Shown here in pieces: positions 25,592 to 34,632 of a stretch of DNA of 64,000 nt. Made by a program: the position numbers and the translations under genes. The stretch spans positions 1 to 64,000 of the forward strand of contig CAZFWJ010000006.1 in the NCBI GenBank assembly GCA_964522505.1. Reading direction: 5' to 3'. The DNA comes from GYS-P2D sp964522505 (GTDB lineage Bacteria; Bacteroidota; Bacteroidia; Chitinophagales; Saprospiraceae). Below the pieces are notes generated by a model. It saw nothing but the letters and a program-made list of their open reading frames with translations. It ran no database searches and was not told the DNA's origin. The stretch's first letter is position 1. Each line of letters opens with the position of its first letter.

Positions 25592-25740
25592 ACTTTATGA
25601 TGGGGTGCCTTATTCATCCAGTTGATGAATGTAATTACAGGCTGAGATTATACCCAATAAACTTGATCCAGGTAATGCTGGCGTAAGGAAATTAAGGATA
25701 CGTACACTTATAGGTGTAAGTGATCTCATACCATCATATT
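25592..25740 (+). promoter_or_regulatory. TPP (THI-box) riboswitch
   Basis: The aptamer (about 25592-25698) contains the invariant blocks in order: GGGGTGCC (25602-25609), GGCTGAGATTATACCC (25640-25655), CTTGATCCAGGTAATGCTGG, then GCGTAAGGAAA. A plausible P1 pairs CTTTA (25593-25597) with TAAGG (25693-25697). The expression platform before the TonB receptor ATG (25764) holds a 6-bp hairpin (CACTTA/TAAGTG, 25705-25722) and an 8-nt element CCATCATA (25731-25738) exactly complementary to TATGATGG (25596-25603) at the aptamer's 5' edge. Thiamine pyrophosphate binding should turn the downstream receptor off. Confidence 0.93.
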
Positions 25741-25763
25741 TTATCAAACTAAAAAAATGAGTT

Positions 25764-27782
25764 ATGAGAATTCTATCCCTTATGTTCACACTTTTTGTCG
25801 TTTCTGTATCTGCACAAGAGTTTATCTCCAGTGTTGACAGTGTCGATATCGAGAACGTAATTATTTCGGTATCTCGAGTGGCTGACAATGCTCCGGTAAC
25901 TTACACCAATGTTGATCAAGCTCAGATAAATGAGATATACATAGGGCAAGATCCCGCTGTGCTAATCGAGCGGTTGGTGCCTTCTATAGTGTCTTACTCT
26001 GATGGTGGAACCGACATTGGTAATTACTCGCAGTTCAGACTAAGAGGGATAGATCAGGATCGCCTGAATATCAGCTTGAATGGTGTGCCGCTCAATGACA
26101 TGGTTGATCATGGTACGTTCTTCTCTAATTTTTCTGACTTTGGCAATAGTGTTGAGAGTATCCAGGTGATCAGAGGCGTTGGCGCCAATAGTGTCGGTGC
26201 TGCTTCATATGGGGGTTCTGTTAATTTCGAATCTCCCAATCTCTTTAAGGATGAATCTAATTATGGTGTACAGCTTACAGCAGGAAGCTTTGGTACGTTA
26301 CGTGCCAGTGCAGAGGCGCAATCTGGACTTATCGATGATAAGTTTGGAGTTTATGCGCGGATGACGCGCACAGAGACTGGAGGATTCAAAGACAACTCTG
26401 GCTCAGACTCCTACTCGTTCTTTTTCTCAGGTGGGATCAAGGGTGATAATGATGTATTAAAACTGACGGCTTTTTCAGGACGCACCCAAAATGGTCAATC
26501 ATATCTACATGTACCTCTATCGATAATCAACGAGAATCCGCGTACTAATTTCAATGACCTTAACGATGTCGATGATTTCGAGCAGAGCATGGTACAGCTG
26601 CAATATGCTAAGTCTTTACCGGGATTCCAATACTCTGCTACGGCATATTTTCATGGAGCAGGCGGAGAGTTCCCGTTTAGTTTTGGTGGAGAGCAGTTTA
26701 TGTTTGGACTTGAGAATGATCAATACGGCCTTCAGCTAAATGGGACGAAACAATTGGGTGAAGGAGCATTATCGTTTGGCGCTAATGGATACACCTTTAA
26801 TAGAGTGAATTTCGATTTCATAACGCCATTAGAGAGAGAGCCATTCAATAGAGATTTTACTGATAAGAATGAAGTTAGCACTTATGCTAAGTATGACGGT
26901 AAGCTCAATAAATTCGGTTATTTCGGTAATGCAGAGCTGCGCTTCATAGATACAGATATAGATGGTGATGAATCAGTTATTGGAGCCGATAATGACTTTT
27001 TTATAGAAGAGGATTACGCATTTTTTAATTTTTCATTAGGTGTTAGTCTTCAGTTGTCTCAGCGAGATCAATTTTATATCTCCTTTGGCGAGACTAGCAG
27101 AGAACCGACTAGGTCAGATCTCTTCAATGGAGTAACGGAGTCTGAGCGTGTTCATGACCTAGAATTGGGGTATCGTTTGCGAGGGAACAAGCTTTCATTT
27201 GAGGCCAATTTGTTTCATCTAAACTTTGACAATGAGATCAGTCAGATTGGAGCGCTCGTAGATATGTCATATATGGAGATCAGACAGAATGTTCCAAATA
27301 GTATCAGACAAGGAATTGAGCTAGTAGGTTCTTATAACATATCCGATCAGGTCAAGTTAGGATTGAACCTGACTTATATGGATAGCAATATTGATGAGTA
27401 CGTAGATCCTGGAACAGGTGAGAGCTTTACCGATGTGGAGCATATCTTCGCTCCTCAGTTTCTGATTAATCCTTCTGTAGACATTGCAATATCTGATAGA
27501 ATCAATCTTAATCTGAACGCTCGACACGTCAGTCAATCGTTTACCGAGTTATCTAATAATGATAGCTTTGTTCTACCTAGCTTTACAGTTTTTAACAGTC
27601 AATTGAATACACAGATTACAGACAACCTATCATTAAGTTTGGTGCTTAATAATGTGTTTGATGTGCTCTATTTTACGGAAGGATCTCCGATAGATGTTGA
27701 CTTCGATGGTACTGTCGACGACATAGGATTTCGTGTGCAGCCACCAAGAAATTTCTATGTTCTTGTGAAGTACCAATTTTAG
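25764..27782 (+). CDS. TonB-dependent outer-membrane receptor, probable thiamine transporter
   Basis: A 672-residue receptor. It has a signal peptide (to about residue 17), a plug domain (about 45-160, FRLRGIDQDRLNISLNGVPLND, then VIRGVGANSVGAASYGGSVNF) and a 22-strand-type barrel ending in the usual aromatic strand (FYVLVKYQF). The N-terminal carboxypeptidase-like extension common in SusC relatives is absent. A TPP riboswitch lies directly upstream, which assigns thiamine or a thiamine derivative as the probable ligand. Energy comes from TonB-ExbB-ExbD encoded elsewhere. Confidence 0.93.
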   Translation: MRILSLMFTLFVVSVSAQEFISSVDSVDIENVIISVSRVADNAPVTYTNVDQAQINEIYIGQDPAVLIERLVPSIVSYSDGGTDIGNYSQFRLRGIDQDRLNISLNGVPLNDMVDHGTFFSNFSDFGNSVESIQVIRGVGANSVGAASYGGSVNFESPNLFKDESNYGVQLTAGSFGTLRASAEAQSGLIDDKFGVYARMTRTETGGFKDNSGSDSYSFFFSGGIKGDNDVLKLTAFSGRTQNGQSYLHVPLSIINENPRTNFNDLNDVDDFEQSMVQLQYAKSLPGFQYSATAYFHGAGGEFPFSFGGEQFMFGLENDQYGLQLNGTKQLGEGALSFGANGYTFNRVNFDFITPLEREPFNRDFTDKNEVSTYAKYDGKLNKFGYFGNAELRFIDTDIDGDESVIGADNDFFIEEDYAFFNFSLGVSLQLSQRDQFYISFGETSREPTRSDLFNGVTESERVHDLELGYRLRGNKLSFEANLFHLNFDNEISQIGALVDMSYMEIRQNVPNSIRQGIELVGSYNISDQVKLGLNLTYMDSNIDEYVDPGTGESFTDVEHIFAPQFLINPSVDIAISDRINLNLNARHVSQSFTELSNNDSFVLPSFTVFNSQLNTQITDNLSLSLVLNNVFDVLYFTEGSPIDVDFDGTVDDIGFRVQPPRNFYVLVKYQF

Positions 27783-27832
27783 CATGTTTATTATCTTAAT
27801 AGGATCATTTACTATCTTAAATTATTACAGCA

Positions 27833-28189
27833 ATGCCTTCTAACTGGTACTTATTTTTTGCAACTGCATTGATCCCACTAGCAATTGGATTCTTTTGGTA
27901 TGGAGCTATGGGATTCGGTAAGAAGTGGATGCGCATCAACGGATTTACTGAAGAGAGCCTGGCTGGGGCTAATATGGGAGTCATCATGGGCTTGTCGTAT
28001 GTTTTTGGCATAGTCCTGTCATTAGCCTTATCTGGCGTTGTTATACATCAGACCGGCGTCTTTCAAGTGATGATGCCTGATGTCGGCGAGAGTGGTAGCG
28101 CCGCTCAAGCACAGTTCAATGACTTGATGACCACTTATGGAGATAATTTTAGAGACTTTGGCCATGGGGCTCTCCATGGAGGGCATTAG
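27833..28189 (+). CDS. DUF1761 membrane protein, probably frameshift-truncated
   Basis: The 118 residues match the start of DUF1761, a family of small four-helix membrane proteins of unknown function: LIPLAIGFFWYGAMGFGKKWMR, then a second helix (GVIMGLSYVFGIVLSLALSGVV) and the conserved HGALHG motif at the end. Relatives continue with another one or two membrane helices after HGALHG. Here the frame stops two codons later, while the shifted frame 28183-28263 continues with a hydrophobic stretch (ALAMMLVFPLISEGL). This points to a frameshift that removed the C-terminal helix, or to a sequencing error. It lies 50 bp after the TonB receptor. Confidence 0.75.
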   Translation: MPSNWYLFFATALIPLAIGFFWYGAMGFGKKWMRINGFTEESLAGANMGVIMGLSYVFGIVLSLALSGVVIHQTGVFQVMMPDVGESGSAAQAQFNDLMTTYGDNFRDFGHGALHGGH

Positions 28190-28283
28190 CAATGATGCTT
28201 GTATTTCCGCTGATATCGGAAGGATTGACATTGGATAGTACCACATCACTTCTGAGTCCATAAAGTGATAGAGTAGATGTGTA

Positions 28284-28304
28284 GATAATCTGTTTTAGAT
28301 TATC
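28284..28304. terminator. Hairpin between convergent genes, possible bidirectional terminator
   Basis: A perfect 8-bp stem (GATAATCT 28284-28291 with AGATTATC 28297-28304) has loop GTTTT. It sits between the convergent DUF1761 and symporter genes. No strong T tract follows on either strand, so efficiency is uncertain. Confidence 0.4.
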
Positions 28305-28331
28305 AAATCCTATACGTCTTCTTGCCTCCTC

Positions 28332-29981
28332 TTAATGAAAGATAAAGTATGTGCTAACTACTATAACGCATATTGCAATTCCGATTGAATAAACATATTT
28401 CCATGGAGTTGTATCGATCTCTGCAATATTAGGAAATTTAAATTCTTCTTTCAGAGGTTTCCAAGCACCCAAAGCCAACATGATAGTGACATTGAGAACG
28501 AATAATATCGCCATCACATGAAGAAAATGAGGATATGCACCAGCCTCGATCAAACTAAGTTGCCCTGCGTCAGTAATTCCGTTTATCTCGGCTTGCGTAA
28601 GTGCCTTGGCCACCATTATAGGCTTGATGATAAATTGACTGATAGAGTATAAAATCACCCCTGAGAGCAAACCGATTTTGGCTGCAAAGGCTGGTACTCT
28701 CTTAGTAAAATAGCCAATCACGATCATCGATAATATTGGGATGCTATAACAGCCGTTGGCCTCCTGTAGCCATGAGAACAATCCATCTGGCGCATTTGCA
28801 ATAAATGGGGCTATGCTCATACCTGCTATCGCAAGACAGATGCCAAATACCTTGCCCGCTCTTACCGCTTGTTTTTCTGTAGCGTCCTTCTTGAAGTACT
28901 CTTTGTATAGGTCAAAACCAAATAATGTGGCCGAACTATTAAGTGCACTGTTAAACGAGGATAGTACTGCACCAAACAAGACTGCGGCAAAGAACCCTAC
29001 TAATCCAATAGGCAATACGCTCTTAACGAGTATTGGATATGCGGTGTCAGGGGTAGTGATCTGATCGCCATAAAGATGAAATGCTATTATACCTGGTAGA
29101 ACCACAATTAATGGTCCTAAGAATTTTATAAATGCCGCTATCAGCAATCCTTTCTGTCCTTCTTTTAGATTTTTAGCAGCAAACACCCTCTGGACGATTG
29201 CTTGATTGGTGCCCCAATAAAACATCTGGACAAGCATCATTCCCGTGAAGATAGTTCCAAACGGAATTGAAGCATCGGCGGCTCCTCGTGCATTAAATTT
29301 CTCTGGATGTTCGACCCATAGAGTCCGCACACCTTCGATTATACTCCCATCTCCTACTAGAGATAGACCAAAAATAGGAATGAGTATTCCTCCTATCAGG
29401 AGACCTATTGCATTGACTAAGTCAGATACTGCAACTGCCTTTAATCCACCAAATATGGCATAGATCATTCCAATCAACCCAATGCTCCAGGTACAGATCC
29501 ATAGAGTCGCAGTCTTAGAAACACCCAGCAACTCAGGTAAATCAAAAATATTGCTAAATGCCAATGAACCAGAATACAGTATAGACGGCAACAAGACGAT
29601 CATGTATCCTGATAGAAACAGCACAGTAACGATACTCTTAGTAGCAGTATCAAACCGCTTTTCAATAAATTCTGGAATTGTCGTTAGCCCATCCTTAAGA
29701 TATCTGGGCAGTAAATAAATGGCTGTAACAATCATGGCAATTGCAGCCAAAGTCTCCCATGCCATAACTAATACGCCTTCTGTAAAAGCCTGTCCATTAA
29801 GGCCTACAATCTGCTCTGTTGACAGGTTAGTGAGGAGCAGAGAGCCGGCAATAGTATACGCGGTCAAACTTCTACCTCCTAAATAAAATCCGTCTGCTGT
29901 AGACTCATCTGTATCCCTTGTAGAGAAATAAGCAATTGCTGCCACTAAAACAGTAAATCCCAAAAACGTAGCAATACCCAT
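28332..29981 (-). CDS. Sodium:solute symporter, vSGLT-like
   Basis: An inner-membrane SSS-family transporter of 549 residues with about 14 membrane helices. It shows the family pattern GFYLGGRSLTAYTIAGSLLLTNLSTEQIVGLNGQ-type N-terminus (written here only in part), the IPEFIEKRF motif, and FYWGTNQAIVQRVFAAK, which matches the helix-7 region of Vibrio vSGLT (WG-x-NQ-x-x-x-QR-x-x-AAK). NSSATLFGFDLYKEY matches the sodium-site helix. vSGLT homologues carry sugars or inositol with sodium. No sugar-catabolic gene is adjacent, so the substrate is open. It is transcribed alone. Confidence 0.9.
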   Translation of the reverse strand: MGIATFLGFTVLVAAIAYFSTRDTDESTADGFYLGGRSLTAYTIAGSLLLTNLSTEQIVGLNGQAFTEGVLVMAWETLAAIAMIVTAIYLLPRYLKDGLTTIPEFIEKRFDTATKSIVTVLFLSGYMIVLLPSILYSGSLAFSNIFDLPELLGVSKTATLWICTWSIGLIGMIYAIFGGLKAVAVSDLVNAIGLLIGGILIPIFGLSLVGDGSIIEGVRTLWVEHPEKFNARGAADASIPFGTIFTGMMLVQMFYWGTNQAIVQRVFAAKNLKEGQKGLLIAAFIKFLGPLIVVLPGIIAFHLYGDQITTPDTAYPILVKSVLPIGLVGFFAAVLFGAVLSSFNSALNSSATLFGFDLYKEYFKKDATEKQAVRAGKVFGICLAIAGMSIAPFIANAPDGLFSWLQEANGCYSIPILSMIVIGYFTKRVPAFAAKIGLLSGVILYSISQFIIKPIMVAKALTQAEINGITDAGQLSLIEAGAYPHFLHVMAILFVLNVTIMLALGAWKPLKEEFKFPNIAEIDTTPWKYVYSIGIAICVIVVSTYFIFH

Positions 29982-30193
29982 AGTTATATTTTATTGATAT
30001 GATGGGGTCATAACGACTATCCGACCAAAGTAATAAAAATCAAGTGGGTGGAAAGTAAGTCTTCAAAACAATAAATCATTTTTTGAAGTGTAACTTTTTC
30101 TCCTTTTAGTCTGTCCTTTTACTGAGTTCATCTAATAATAGCGATAGAATTCGTTTGATATAAATTAATTCGTTGTCAGAACGAGACAGGTGC

Positions 30194-30868
30194 ATGATTA
30201 AACTAAAAAACCTCAACAAGTCCTATTCAACTGATTTCAACAAGCTTCATGTCCTAAAGGGCATAGATCTTGTCATTGGAGAAGGACAATTGGTGTCCAT
30301 TATGGGGTCTTCTGGGTCCGGTAAGTCAACGCTGTTGAACATATTGGGTATCTTAGATGAATATGACAATGGTGAGTATTGGTTGAATGATCAACTCATC
30401 AACAAGGACCTGTCAGAATCCAAGGCAGCATTCTTTAGGAATAAATTCATCGGCTTTGTATTTCAATCATTCAACCTTCTCCCTTTTAAAACCGCTAAAG
30501 AAAATGTTGCGCTACCGCTATATTATCAGAAAGTTTCTCGGGCTGAGCGTCAAGATCTGGCGTTGAAGTATCTCGAGAGAGTAGGACTTAAGGACTGGGC
30601 AGATCACTATCCCAATCAGATGTCTGGAGGTCAACAGCAACGGGTGGCTATTGCAAGAGCACTGATTAGCAAACCCAAAGTTATACTGGCCGATGAGCCT
30701 ACTGGAGCGCTGGATTCGATTACCACTCAGGAGGTAATGCAGCTCTTTAGAGATTTCAATCAACAGGGCATGACCACTATAATAGTAACGCACGAAGATG
30801 AAATTGCCAATCAAACAGACCGAATTATTCGCATCAAAGATGGCCATATAGAAAATCACGGACTATGA
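30194..30868 (+). CDS. ABC transporter ATP-binding protein, MacB/LolD type
   Basis: The ATPase of a MacB-like exporter. ATG at 30194 gives the usual MIKLKNLNKSY start; a TTG seven codons upstream is unlikely. Motifs are Walker A GSSGSGKST, Q-loop FQSFNLLPF, signature MSGGQQQRVAIARAL, Walker B VILADEPTGALD and the H-loop VTHE. It overlaps the first permease gene by 4 bp (ATGA). It heads a four-gene operon with two permeases and a membrane-fusion protein. Confidence 0.95.
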   Translation: MIKLKNLNKSYSTDFNKLHVLKGIDLVIGEGQLVSIMGSSGSGKSTLLNILGILDEYDNGEYWLNDQLINKDLSESKAAFFRNKFIGFVFQSFNLLPFKTAKENVALPLYYQKVSRAERQDLALKYLERVGLKDWADHYPNQMSGGQQQRVAIARALISKPKVILADEPTGALDSITTQEVMQLFRDFNQQGMTTIIVTHEDEIANQTDRIIRIKDGHIENHGL

Positions 30869-32094
30869 TCGATGTGGATAAGTGGCAGGAGATTTTAGAA
30901 TCCATTAATCGTCATAGGCTCAGAACTTTGTTGACGGCCTTTGGAGTAGCTTGGGGCATATTTATGCTAGTCATGCTCTTAGGTATGGGCAATGGCCTCC
31001 AGAATGGGATTCAGCACCAATTTGAAGGTGATGCGCTCAATAGCCTATGGATCAATACGGGCCGAACGAGCAAGTCTCATAATGGACTTGGTGAAGGTAG
31101 ACTGATCAGGCTCAATAACGACGATTATAAATACCTGATCAGCCAGTTTGATGAAATCAGCCAAATTAGTGGCAAGTACTTTCTCAGTTGGAGTTCTGTA
31201 GTTACTCATGGGCAAAAGTCACAAACGTACTCTGTACAAGGAACCCACCCCGATGGTGCTCATATCGAGAGTTTGGAGCTGTTATCAGGGCGATACTTTC
31301 ATAATGAAGATCTTAACAAGCTGCGTAAGGTAGCCGTGATCGGTAGAGATGTGAAGGATGAATTCTTTGGAGAGGAGATCGATCCAATTGGTCAAAGCAT
31401 AGTGATCGATGGCAATTCGTATCAGGTCATTGGCGTATTCTATGATAAAGAAGAAGGCAGAACAATGCAGCGAGTCTATGTGCCAATCTCGACGCTTCAG
31501 ACGAACTACTCCAACTTCAGACGAATAGATCAGATGATTATTGATCTTGGAGATTTGGGATATGAAGAAGTCATCGAAGTGGAAGAAGCTGTAAAGCGAA
31601 CACTACAAGAACGTAAATTAATACATCCCGAAGATCGTCAAGCCATACGCATTTGGAATATGGCAGAGGAGTTTCAGGGCTTTAAGAGTCTCATGACAGC
31701 CATCAAAGGCATCATGTGGATAGTAGGTATATTCTCCATCATTGCAGGGGTGATAGGTGTGAGTAACATCATGCTCATCATTGTCAAGGATCGTACTAAA
31801 GAAATTGGCATCAGAAAGGCCCTCGGAGCAACTCCGAGATCGATAGTCTCCATGATCTTCCAAGAGTCGATATTCATTACAGCAATAGCTGGATATGTCG
31901 GTTTAGTCTTGGGAATTGCTGCTTTAGCTGGGTTGAGTTTTTTAGAGACAGAGTTTTTCAGGAGGCCTGAGATTAATATTTGGATAGCCATCACGGCAAC
32001 CTTGATCTTAATCATGGCAGGAGCCCTTGCCGGACTCTTACCTGCTATTCAGGCCAGCCGCATAAATCCTGTTCAAGCCATTAAATCTGATTAG
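30865..32094 (+). CDS. MacB-like ABC transporter permease 1 (FtsX/MacB_PCD)
   Basis: The 409 residues have four membrane helices with the MacB layout. An N-terminal helix (LRTLLTAFGVAWGIFMLVMLLGMG) precedes a large periplasmic domain (about 60-275). The C-terminal FtsX domain carries three helices and the hallmark coupling motif KDRTKEIGIRKALGATP. It ends LLPAIQASRINPVQAIKSD as in the family. It is cotranscribed with the ATPase (4-bp overlap) and a second, related permease that starts 1 bp after its stop. The two probably form a heterodimer. This class exports peptides, lipids or drugs by pumping from the periplasm. Confidence 0.93.
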   Translation: MIDVDKWQEILESINRHRLRTLLTAFGVAWGIFMLVMLLGMGNGLQNGIQHQFEGDALNSLWINTGRTSKSHNGLGEGRLIRLNNDDYKYLISQFDEISQISGKYFLSWSSVVTHGQKSQTYSVQGTHPDGAHIESLELLSGRYFHNEDLNKLRKVAVIGRDVKDEFFGEEIDPIGQSIVIDGNSYQVIGVFYDKEEGRTMQRVYVPISTLQTNYSNFRRIDQMIIDLGDLGYEEVIEVEEAVKRTLQERKLIHPEDRQAIRIWNMAEEFQGFKSLMTAIKGIMWIVGIFSIIAGVIGVSNIMLIIVKDRTKEIGIRKALGATPRSIVSMIFQESIFITAIAGYVGLVLGIAALAGLSFLETEFFRRPEINIWIAITATLILIMAGALAGLLPAIQASRINPVQAIKSD

Positions 32095-32095
32095 C

Positions 32096-33346
32096 ATGGG
32101 AATATTTGACAGAGATAAGTGGCAAGAGATATTCGCGACCATCATGAAGAATAAGTTGCGAAGCTTCCTGACAGCACTAGGTGTATTTTGGGGGATATTT
32201 ATGCTCGTCTTCTTGCTCGGCATGGGCAAGGGATTGGAGAATGGGGTATACAAAGATTTCGGCGCTCGCGCTAAGAATATCATGTATGTCTGGGCATCAC
32301 GAACAACAATTGCACATGACGGCCTGCCTCAAGGCCGCAGAGTCCAGCTCAACTTAAGCGATATAGACTACCTGAAGGAGAAAGTAGAAGACATAGACTT
32401 GATAGCACCACGCAATGAGGTTGGGCCTTTTAACATTGAATACAAGGGCGAAGGGGCAAGTTATAATGTGCGTGGTGAGTTAACTGACATGCCCATAATT
32501 GAAGCATTCAAGATTCACGAAGGTCGATATATCAATGATGGTGATATCACAGAAGCACGCAAGGTGGCAGTTATTGGTACGACGACTAAAGATGTGTTAT
32601 TTGGCGAGAGCAATGTTATAGGAGAGCATATCACGATTAAGGGAATTGATTTTAAAGTAATCGGAGTATTTGGTCCTGACCAAGTAAAAGAATGGACTCG
32701 AGAGGATACTGAGGTGGCTGTTGTGCCTTTGACCACTATGAGTCGGGCATTTGGAACAGGAGATCGTATCGATTATATGGTAGTATCAGCTAAGCCTGGA
32801 ACACGTGTCGCTAACATGGAACCTAAGATTAGAAAACACCTCAAAGAGATTAATAGAGTCCATCCTGATGATCCGCAGGGCATTGGTGGCTTTAATCTTG
32901 AGAAGGAGTTTCAACAGGTTCAGGGCCTCTTCCTTGGCATTAAGGTGTTCCTATGGTTCGTAGGTATCGGAACCTTGTTAGCTGGTATCATCGGGGTCAG
33001 TAATATCATGCTGATTATCGTGAAGGAGCGAACTAAAGAGATCGGCATACGTAAAGCGCTCGGTGCGACACCGGGCTCTATAATCAGTATGATTCTAACA
33101 GAATCAGTCTTCATCACTGCACTATCGGGATACCTCGGTATCCTCCTGGGAACAGGGATGATTTGGGTGATTAACTATGCCCTTGGTATGGCTGGAGATG
33201 TAGAAAATTTTCATAATCCTGAAATAGACTGGTACGTCGGTGCTTTTGCATTGCTCGTGCTCGTAATTGCAGGCACTATAGCCGGCTTTATACCGGCATT
33301 ACAGGCTGCCAAGGTAAATCCTGTGGTTGCATTAAAAGATGAATAA
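32096..33346 (+). CDS. MacB-like ABC transporter permease 2 (FtsX/MacB_PCD)
   Basis: A paralogue of the previous gene (416 residues) with the same domain order: N-terminal helix (LRSFLTALGVFWGIFMLVFLLGMG), periplasmic MacB_PCD domain, and FtsX domain with KERTKEIGIRKALGATPGS. Its end is FIPALQAAKVNPVVALKDE. The pair probably arose by tandem duplication, and the DNA is now well diverged. It is followed after 29 bp by the membrane-fusion protein gene. Confidence 0.93.
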   Translation: MGIFDRDKWQEIFATIMKNKLRSFLTALGVFWGIFMLVFLLGMGKGLENGVYKDFGARAKNIMYVWASRTTIAHDGLPQGRRVQLNLSDIDYLKEKVEDIDLIAPRNEVGPFNIEYKGEGASYNVRGELTDMPIIEAFKIHEGRYINDGDITEARKVAVIGTTTKDVLFGESNVIGEHITIKGIDFKVIGVFGPDQVKEWTREDTEVAVVPLTTMSRAFGTGDRIDYMVVSAKPGTRVANMEPKIRKHLKEINRVHPDDPQGIGGFNLEKEFQQVQGLFLGIKVFLWFVGIGTLLAGIIGVSNIMLIIVKERTKEIGIRKALGATPGSIISMILTESVFITALSGYLGILLGTGMIWVINYALGMAGDVENFHNPEIDWYVGAFALLVLVIAGTIAGFIPALQAAKVNPVVALKDE

Positions 33347-33375
33347 CTCTATTACGAAATATAAATAATCGAAAG

Positions 33376-34632
33376 ATGAATAAAGGATGTCTATTTGTAG
33401 CCCTTGGTTTTTTAGTGCTCACAGTTGCTGGACTAGGATACTACTTCTATAATCAGAATGGAAGTGGCCCCATTGAGTATGAAAGTACTAAGGCCGAAGT
33501 GCGCACGATTCTTAATAAAGCGGTAGCTACTGGATCCATTAAGCCGAGGCTTGAGGTGAACATCAAACCACAAGTGTCTGGTGTCATTGATGAGCTCTAT
33601 GTCGAAGCAGGAGAGATCATCAACAAGGGTCAGAAGATAGCCCGTATCAAGCTCATCCCTAATGAGGTGAATATCAATAGTGCTCGATCCAATGTCGAGT
33701 TGGCTCGGATCAGAGTCCGTGAAGCAGAGAGAGAGCTGACCAGACAGTCAGAAGTCAACAGCAGCCAACTTGATGTGAAAGAAGCCGCCAGAAGCCTCGA
33801 AGTAGCCAAAAAAGAAGAGGAGCGTAACCGTCAGCTGCTCGACGATGGCATTATTTCGGAGCAAGACTATCTGCAGTTTAAGTTGGATCTTGACTTGCGT
33901 CAAAATGCTTATGATAATGCGGCATTGCTATCTTCCAATAACCTAGGGCAGGTCAAGGCGCAGCTCGATATCAGGAAGCAAGAACTCGATGCTGCCGAAA
34001 ACAACTTACAGCTCCTCCGTGAGGGGCGTACCAATCGCTCCAATCAGGTCAACAATGTCGTGGTTTCAACAGTAGATGGTATGGTACTCGATGTGCCAGT
34101 AGAGGAAGGCAGCTCTGTTATAGAGCGCAACAACTTTAATGAAGGCACCAACATTGCAGTGGTAGCAGATATGAAGTCTCTCATCTTCGAGGGCAAAGTC
34201 GATGAGTCAGATGTTGGAAAGCTACAAGAAGGTATGGAGTTAGAACTAACAGTTGGAGCAATTCCCGAGCATAAGTTTGATGCACTGCTGGAGTTTATCT
34301 CCCCCAAAGGTACGGAAGAAGAAGGCATCGTAAAGTTTGAAGTCAAAGCAGCCCTAAAACCATACGGAGAAGACGTCTTCTTGCGAGCAGGATATAGTGC
34401 CAATGGCGATATCATCATCGACAAGAAAGATGATGTCATCGCCGTGCAAGAGCGTGACGTGATTTATGATGGTGACTCCGTTACCTATGTTGAGCGAGTC
34501 GTTGGAGATCAAGAATTTGAGCGCCATGAGGTTGAATTGGGATTGTCAGATGGCCTCTATGTAGAGGTTGCGAGTGGCATAGACACCTCTACCCAGATTA
34601 AGCTGCAGTTAGATCCGACGGCAGGGGAGTAG
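33376..34632 (+). CDS. Periplasmic adaptor (membrane-fusion) protein, HlyD/MacA family
   Basis: The 418-residue adaptor joins the inner-membrane MacB pair to an outer-membrane TolC-type channel. It has one N-terminal membrane anchor (about 4-25), the first half of a biotinyl-lipoyl domain (VNIKPQVSGVIDELYVEAGE), a long alpha-hairpin coiled coil (about 95-220), then the second lipoyl half (VVVSTVDGMVLDVPVEEG) and a beta-barrel domain. It is the last gene of the operon. No TolC gene lies next to it, so the outer-membrane channel must come from elsewhere. Confidence 0.92.
   Translation: MNKGCLFVALGFLVLTVAGLGYYFYNQNGSGPIEYESTKAEVRTILNKAVATGSIKPRLEVNIKPQVSGVIDELYVEAGEIINKGQKIARIKLIPNEVNINSARSNVELARIRVREAERELTRQSEVNSSQLDVKEAARSLEVAKKEEERNRQLLDDGIISEQDYLQFKLDLDLRQNAYDNAALLSSNNLGQVKAQLDIRKQELDAAENNLQLLREGRTNRSNQVNNVVVSTVDGMVLDVPVEEGSSVIERNNFNEGTNIAVVADMKSLIFEGKVDESDVGKLQEGMELELTVGAIPEHKFDALLEFISPKGTEEEGIVKFEVKAALKPYGEDVFLRAGYSANGDIIIDKKDDVIAVQERDVIYDGDSVTYVERVVGDQEFERHEVELGLSDGLYVEVASGIDTSTQIKLQLDPTAGE

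Noticed and set aside
31674..32015. 113-codon antisense frame inside the MacB-like permease
   Set aside because: A shadow of a strongly supported coding sequence with FtsX motifs.
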